In this document: positions 15,313-64,000 of the stretch, in pieces | Position numbering within the stretch: position 1 is the stretch's first letter | Layout: each line of letters opens with the position of its first letter | NCBI GenBank assembly: GCA_054601695.1 | Contig: BAAHQB010000038.1 | Span: 930,001-994,000 of the forward strand | Direction of reading: 5' to 3' | Source of the DNA: Amorphochlora amoebiformis | Taxonomy: Eukaryota; Cercozoa; Chlorarachniophyceae | DNA: 64,000 bases | Notes under the pieces: model-generated | Told to the model about the DNA's origin: nothing | Database searches by the model: none | The model's input: the letters and a program-made list of their open reading frames with translations, nothing else | Made by a program: the position numbers and the translations under genes

Positions 15313-16187
15313 TGGATGGGGGGGTTTGCCTTCTGAATCAAGTTTGATCCTTTTGATCGTTGTCGGGTTAAATGTAAGACCAACGACTTTGATTGAGTTT
15401 CAGACCTCTAATACCCAACTTTAACCCTCTAAAGGAAAATATAATAGCCACCCTCTAATAAATAGCAGCAATCGGTCACTGAGAGTGACATGTCACTCGA
15501 TGGGTTTGACTTGTTTCGGTCATGGCGGGCGACCGGCATCTCACCGGTCTTGAAACAGTCTAAGGGCGCTCTAAGCCTCACGCCCAAATGAAACTATATA
15601 TGCTTGAACTGAATTGTGAAAATCCTTTTGGGGGGGGGCGGGTACTTTAGCCACGTGGTGTGTACATACCTTGGTATCGATGGATCAATGAAAAGCTCAA
15701 TGATTACCGCGAATGTCCATCTGGGTGACACTTCAGCGGCTGGGTTAATTCTCTTATGAGAAAAATTGCTCTAAATTATCGTAATTGCTCACTGAAAGCT
15801 CATGATCAATGATGCTATCATAATTGAGATGATAACTTAATAGTAAAAATCTTAATTTCTTAGAATTCTATTACTATAACAATACTATCATAATAATACA
15901 ATATCGCACAATAATATAATGTTACAAACAGAACTCTATGGTATTATATATGCTTATAATATACGTAATATTATAAATTACAATATTTTAAAAATACAAT
16001 TATAATATTATATAATATTATCTCACAGTACTAAATCAAAATTACAATATTAGTATTATACTGTGATATAAAATTAGAAAATAGTAGTCTAATATTAGTA
16101 TATTCACACAATTTTACAGATACAATTTGACATACACACACGCAATTATATAATATATAATAATTATATAAGAATATGATTACATTA

Positions 16188-16226
<39 letters not shown>

Positions 16227-16246
16227 TTACACACACACACACCCAC

Positions 16247-16279
<33 letters not shown>

Positions 16280-16362
16280 TCATAGTATATATGTATAATT
16301 ATTACGTATATACAAGTCACGATATAATATAGTACATATATTCATACATACATACATATATA

Positions 16363-16397
<35 letters not shown>

Positions 16398-16559
16398 CTA
16401 TGAGTCTTATAACACATATATATATATATATATATATTATTATTAATATTTAGTTTATTTAATATTATTACATAATCGATGTATAATATTATGAAGATGT
16501 AACTCGGTAGAGACTAGTAACGACGAACAACTTTGAGACAACAAGGCAATGTAAAAGCA
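15313..16559. other. AT-rich spacer between the PAN and ankyrin genes
   Basis: The first 300 bases are unique (a probable promoter region for the minus-strand PAN gene, with a run of 9 Gs near 15630). From about 15780 it is very AT-rich with TA microsatellites at 16185-16445. No coding island fits a gene. Confidence 0.6.
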
Positions 16560-17405
16560 TCAACTGAACCGGTCACTCCAACTAGCTCTGATGTCAATCA
16601 CTTCATACATGAGCTTTGGCTCTTTTTTTAGCTCTGCTATTCTTTTCTCCCACGTAATCGACGTCGTTCTCAAGATATCTAAAGTCTTTTCATCGTTCAT
16701 ATCTTTCGCAAATTCCAGCGCCGTCTTCTTTGAAAACATCACGCTCGGAAAAATCTTGCCCTTTAAACTCATGTCGACTTTTGCCTTTCCAGACAGGTAC
16801 GCGACGATTTCGTACTGACGATGGAGGACTGACATGATTAGCGCAGTGCAACCACCATTAGCTTGAACATCGAATTTGACCTTTTGAACTTCGACAAGAT
16901 AGCGAACGAGGTTTAGGTCTCCCGTACGTACAGCAAACATTAACGTAGTTTCGCCGTGTTTCGTAGTCAGATGTGGATTGGCGCCTGTGCGCTCGATGAG
17001 ATACTGGACAAGCTCTGTAAGACCCCAATAGCATGCCTTGAGAAGGATAGTATTGCCGTCACTATCCCTATCGTCAACCGAGTTGGTGTGGCTTGCAAGG
17101 TAACAAATTGTGGCAATTAGCTTCGATTTCGTTCTCCTGGAATGTTGAATCGGCAGCCAGAGCAATTTCTCAACGGGAGCTGGGGCCAGACTGTGTAACA
17201 GATGTTTTCGAATCGTGCGATCAGTGACGGCGTGGGAGGCAACAAACTCAGAGATTATTTTCAGGTTCATGGACTGCACGGCCATGCGGAAGGCTCGACG
17301 GACGACCGAGGGACGTAGGTGAACCAGCTCAAGTCTCAATCCTTTCGCATCTCCAGCGTTGATGAGTTCTTGTAGTTTTGCGGCGGAAGACTGCTTGGAT
17401 CCCAT
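16560..17405 (-). CDS. Ankyrin-repeat protein with an N-myristoylation-type start
   Basis: An intronless frame of 281 aa from the ATG at 17405. The frame opens 22 codons earlier (17471), but the downstream Met gives MGSKQSS, matching the MGxxxS/T N-myristoylation consensus, so I prefer it. Three ankyrin repeats are visible at about residues 112-212: DSDGNTILLKACYWGLTELV, HGETTLMFAVRTGDLNLVRY and GGCTALIMSVLHRQYEIVAY. The flanks are helical, with a basic patch before the repeats. Ankyrin repeats mediate protein binding; with a lipid anchor the protein would sit at a membrane. No partner can be named. Confidence 0.8.
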   Translation of the reverse strand: MGSKQSSAAKLQELINAGDAKGLRLELVHLRPSVVRRAFRMAVQSMNLKIISEFVASHAVTDRTIRKHLLHSLAPAPVEKLLWLPIQHSRRTKSKLIATICYLASHTNSVDDRDSDGNTILLKACYWGLTELVQYLIERTGANPHLTTKHGETTLMFAVRTGDLNLVRYLVEVQKVKFDVQANGGCTALIMSVLHRQYEIVAYLSGKAKVDMSLKGKIFPSVMFSKKTALEFAKDMNDEKTLDILRTTSITWEKRIAELKKEPKLMYEVIDIRASWSDRFS

Positions 17406-17658
17406 TGGACTGTTGGTTGGATGTCGTTGAGTTCTTCCTGATGAACACTGGAGCTTGAGCATGTCAGTCAATCAATGTCACTTTTCCAACAAAGGGTCAA
17501 ATCTCTCATGTCTTTTAACGTTAGATACTATTTCGATTCACAACTTCTCATGAATATATTTAGGTATTTTCTGCTAAATATATAAAATACCTTGTCACCA
17601 AAATATACTACAGTAGTAGAAAGAAGCCAATTCTACCAAATTCAAGAACTTGAAGTCC

Positions 17659-17967
17659 ATGACAACAGGAGACCCCGAGCTGCTACAGCCTACGGGGGCA
17701 TCGTCAAGCCTGAAGTATGCTGTGTGCCGCGGTTGTGAGAGGAATGGTAGGATCCTTAGATGTAAGCAAGAAGGCGCTCATTCGATTGCCTAATTCAATC
17801 CGCGTGAGAGGTATCAGACCCTAGCTGAGCGCCTCGAGGAAGTTTGAAACCGTCTGATGCTTTGAATGACATAACGACGTGATGACGAGGATATAGACAG
17901 TTATATGACATTGGTTAAGTCTTGCTTCTGGGCCGTTCGCATCTTGTGGAGCGCAAGGCGTCTATAA
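17659..17967 (+). pseudogene. Decayed gene fragment with four internal stops
   Basis: One frame of 103 codons starts MTTGDPELLQPTGASSS, continues with a CRGCERNGRILRCKQ zinc-finger-like stretch, then runs on through four internal stops (TAA, TGA, TGA, TAA) with protein-like segments between them (FNPRERYQTLAERLEEV; DDEDIDSYMTLVKSCFW). All four stops could arise from CAA or CGA by a single C-to-T change. Real genes nearby use TAA, TAG and TGA as stops, so reassignment is unlikely. The parent family is not recognised. The first 44 codons could survive as a short protein. Confidence 0.55.
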
Positions 17968-17972
17968 TTATA

Positions 17973-18032
<60 letters not shown>

Positions 18033-18210
18033 TACATGTATATTATATATGTAATTACATATAATATATTATTCTACAGTACATCATATGTAAACACATA
18101 AAAATATATACATATATATGTTCATATATATATATATATATAGATATTATAATAATATTAATATTGTATATACACTATGATATATATATATATATATATA
18201 ATTATATGAT

Positions 18211-18308
<98 letters not shown>

Positions 18309-18311
18309 CAT

Positions 18312-18372
<61 letters not shown>

Positions 18373-19452
18373 TATATTATATTATGTATAACTGGACGTC
18401 CAAGCGTGCACGAGGAAAAAATTCAGGTAACGAAATAGTTCTTAATTTCTTGTATTGTGTTTGCGAGCCGTGAGATTGTGTATACGGGCCGTGTAAATAT
18501 GTACATCGAGGTTCATGACTCGCGAGACGATATATAATCATCGAGTAAGTATGTATATGAGCGTGTGCGATCCATGTGAGCATGTGTATCGGCTGTGTAT
18601 TCCTAACGATTTTTTATCATTGAGTTCGTTGCATGTCAATTCTCCCCATGATCGAATCAAAATTCAGCAAAACGGCTAATAGCCACTACAACCATAGCTA
18701 CACCTACAAAGCTGGAAAAAATGAGAAAAGGGTGCATATTCATCTCGTGCTATGTCCAAAATACCACATTATTCGCTGCGTGCAAACTATCAACTTGTCA
18801 CCCTTACAGCTACCAACTACGTACCACATTGCTAGCATCCAGGGAATTTCCATCCCCTCTATGACTCAATCAATCCATATTAATCCGATATATCCCCACT
18901 CGGGCAATACAAACTGCAACGAGCCTAGCTCCGCCCCGATCGCCATAGCACATAATATAACCCACATGGGGGGCGTAGCATGCATGAAAACCGAAAAATA
19001 AGGACACATCGTCTTTTCGCATCAATAAATGAAGAATTAGGGTCCCCTATTTTACGTTGATTCCCTCCATTGATCGTAGGAAGCGACTTAAAGCAGTCAA
19101 CGCGCCCGACCCCATTGTGATGTGTGCAAATTCGGAATCCATATATTAGATTATTATGTATCCTACAAATCTAAAATAAGATATATAATATCTTATTTTT
19201 AATATAACACTATATCCATAATTGAATATATACATATCAATATACCAATACATATATATTATAAACTTATATATTTAGTTTTTCGCCATAGGTTTCCACT
19301 TAATTTTTCGTCCGGTCAAAACTGCCCCCCTTTCCGACAGGGGTACGCCCGTCGTCACTGTCGTCGGATCTCTCTCTTGCTTTCTGCTCTCCTATTCCCT
19401 CCCCCCCCCCTTTTTTTTCAACCATCCCCCCCCCCGGGTTGAAAATATCAGT
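17968..19452. other. Spacer upstream of the PDK gene
   Basis: 17970-18385 is mostly TA microsatellite. 18390-19120 is unique sequence with a 122-codon plus-strand frame (18633-19001) that lacks recognisable motifs, and I do not call it a gene. 19380-19435 holds C-rich and T-rich homopolymer runs just before the PDK start. Confidence 0.5.
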
Positions 19453-32469
<13,017 letters not shown>

Positions 32470-33509
32470 GCAATTTAGGTATTATTACGATAGTTATTGT
32501 GGATTTTATAGTTTGTTATTACGACGGTTATCTCTAATATCCAGGGTATCATGTTTGATGGTCGCCGGCAAATCTAGACGTGCTCGAATTGATCGATCCC
32601 GGGATCCCGAGTGGTTAACCGGGTGATAAGCGGTGGTAACGGGTGATAAGCGGTGGTAACGGGTGATAACCGGTGGTAACGGGTGATAACCGGTGGTTAA
32701 CTGGTGGTAACCGGTGTTTGATTATTCAGATACTATCGGTTATTGACGGCACAAATCTCCTAACATTTCATCCAGATCTAGCTATATCTACTACTAGATA
32801 GATGTAACTAAATACAGTTGTGAATGATTCAAGTGTATGAAGTTCTGACAATCATTAATACTAGACACTTATTGATAATTCAATATTCTTGAGTTTTCGC
32901 ATTCATCCATTTTCGTATGTGACATGTCCGAGTGACCACTATGGAAGTGACATACCCGCGTCACATGAAACACGCATTGTCCCGCCCTTGTCCACCGGAC
33001 TCCAACTGATCTATCGATGAATTTTTGCTAGTAGTACTCAGAAATTTGATCACTACTCTATCTAATACACCAGACTAGCAGAGACTATTTAGACTATTCT
33101 AGCTATATATAGTAACCGTTACGATGTATTCTAGTAATTTAAACATCCGATATACTAGATATAGTATAATATTCATAGTCTAGATAGCATACTTCAATTG
33201 GTCTTATCTAAGACTACGTATGAATGTATGTATCAACTCATCTACCGTCAGATCTACGAGATACCAAAATTGTAAGCATAATTTTACACATGTGTATGTA
33301 ATATTGTATATTCATAGCATACTTCAATTGGTATTACCTAAGCCTACAGATATCATATTGAAAACTTGCACAGGGATCCCCGTAGAATACTCTTCATAGC
33401 GATGATTCAAAGATGAAATCTACCAACTCAACAATCGTCATTCGAAGTCCAGCTAGCCAAACCAGCTGAAATCTACCATCTAACAATCGCCAATCGAAGT
33501 CGCGTCCAG
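32470..33509. other. Convergent 3' intergenic region between PDK and RBM28
   Basis: Mostly unique AT-rich sequence. At 32628-32705 a tandem 20-base unit GGGTGATAAGCGGTGGTAAC occurs four to five times with decay. No open frame or RNA gene was found. It contains both 3' UTRs; no clear polyadenylation signal was singled out. Confidence 0.6.
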
Positions 33510-62172
<28,663 letters not shown>

Positions 62173-62623
62173 GGAAGGGGGGAGGGGCACCTAAAATCAC
62201 ACACGGAGCTCAACTTGGATACCCCCACCCCTAGTTTAGGATACTCACCGAAAAAATAAAATTCGGGTCATTATTTTACACTGGGGGGTACACCAGGGGT
62301 TCGGGAGGTTATTTTCGCGGGAAATACCGGGGTATGTGGCGGGGGGGCGTTTGGTTTGTAGGGTGGGACGTCCTCTCTCAAGTCTGGAAGCCCCGATAAT
62401 AATACCCGAGCCGATAAATTAAGAAAAGAACAAGGTGTGATACTTCTAAAAAGTCACGGCATGTAGCATATTATAGACCCGATAAGATAAAATGCCCGAA
62501 CATTTAAAAAAGAAAGCGAAAAGAAAAGGCTCCGTTAAAAGAAAACTTCGCTCCATAAGAAATTGAATTTTGCGGGAGCGAAACACTGCCAGCCCTCCCT
62601 AGATTGGCCGGGCGGTCGTTGAG
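62173..62623. promoter_or_regulatory. Head-to-head promoter region of RBM28 and the CaMK-like kinase
   Basis: This 451-base region between two divergent start codons is free of TA microsatellites, unlike almost every other non-coding stretch in the window, and contains G-runs near 62287 and 62341. It presumably holds both promoters and 5' UTRs. No specific factor sites were identified. Confidence 0.55.
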
Positions 62624-63790
<1,167 letters not shown>

Positions 63791-63808
63791 TGAGTATTAC
63801 CCAGCTGA

Positions 63809-63848
<40 letters not shown>

Positions 63849-64000
63849 TATATACATATATACACACACACATACATATATATAATATCATATATATATA
63901 TATACTTATATCTAAATATATATGTATTATATATATATATATATATATATATAAATATATATATATACATACATACATACACACATACATGCATATTTCT

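Noticed and set aside
18633-19001. 122-codon open frame on the plus strand
   Set aside because: No recognisable domain, no splice context and low-complexity His/Ile/Thr composition; not supported as a gene.

Overview
The window is a piece of a nuclear genome from a eukaryote, most likely a unicellular one. The evidence is that coding sequence is split into many short exons with GT-AG introns, telomere-type TTAGGG/CCCTAA arrays are common, and the gene set is eukaryotic (gelsolin, mitochondrial PDK-type kinase, RBM28/Nop4, CaMK/CDPK-like kinase, PB1/UBA protein). The lineage cannot be fixed from this sequence. Introns and spacers are dominated by (TA)n microsatellites, so most long open frames here are microsatellite translation and were ignored. 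I rebuilt genes by hand from the small non-repetitive islands, using splice sites, codon phase and family motifs.

Layout: (1) 127-3617, +, last six exons of a gelsolin-repeat protein. (2) about 11116-3636, -, a coiled-coil gene that ends tail-to-tail with gelsolin; only its first five exons join cleanly. (3) 11304-12854, +, an intronless PB1 ... PDZ-like ... UBA protein, head-to-head with gene 2. (4) 15312-13803, -, a four-exon secreted PAN/apple protein. (5) 17405-16560, -, an ankyrin protein with an N-myristoylation-type start. (6) 17659-17967, +, a pseudogene with internal stops. (7) 19453-32469, +, a PDK/BCKDK-family mitochondrial kinase in at least 17 exons. (8) 62172-33510, -, a complete RBM28/Nop4-type ribosome-biogenesis protein: 35 exons, 2769 coding bases (922 aa) in 28.7 kb, with every junction in phase. 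(9) 62624 to beyond 63755, +, the start of a CaMK/CDPK-like kinase, head-to-head with gene 8.

Two structural phenomena stand out. First, many exons are accompanied by tandem arrays of partial copies of themselves. Copies carrying the exon 5' edge plus acceptor always lie upstream of the intact exon, and copies carrying the 3' edge plus donor always lie downstream, so only one copy is complete. Second, every telomere-type array lies in an intron and, in all four host genes on both strands, reads CCCTAA on the sense strand. That strand supplies pyrimidines and CTAAC branch-point-like words, and in several introns the array runs almost directly into the acceptor AG.
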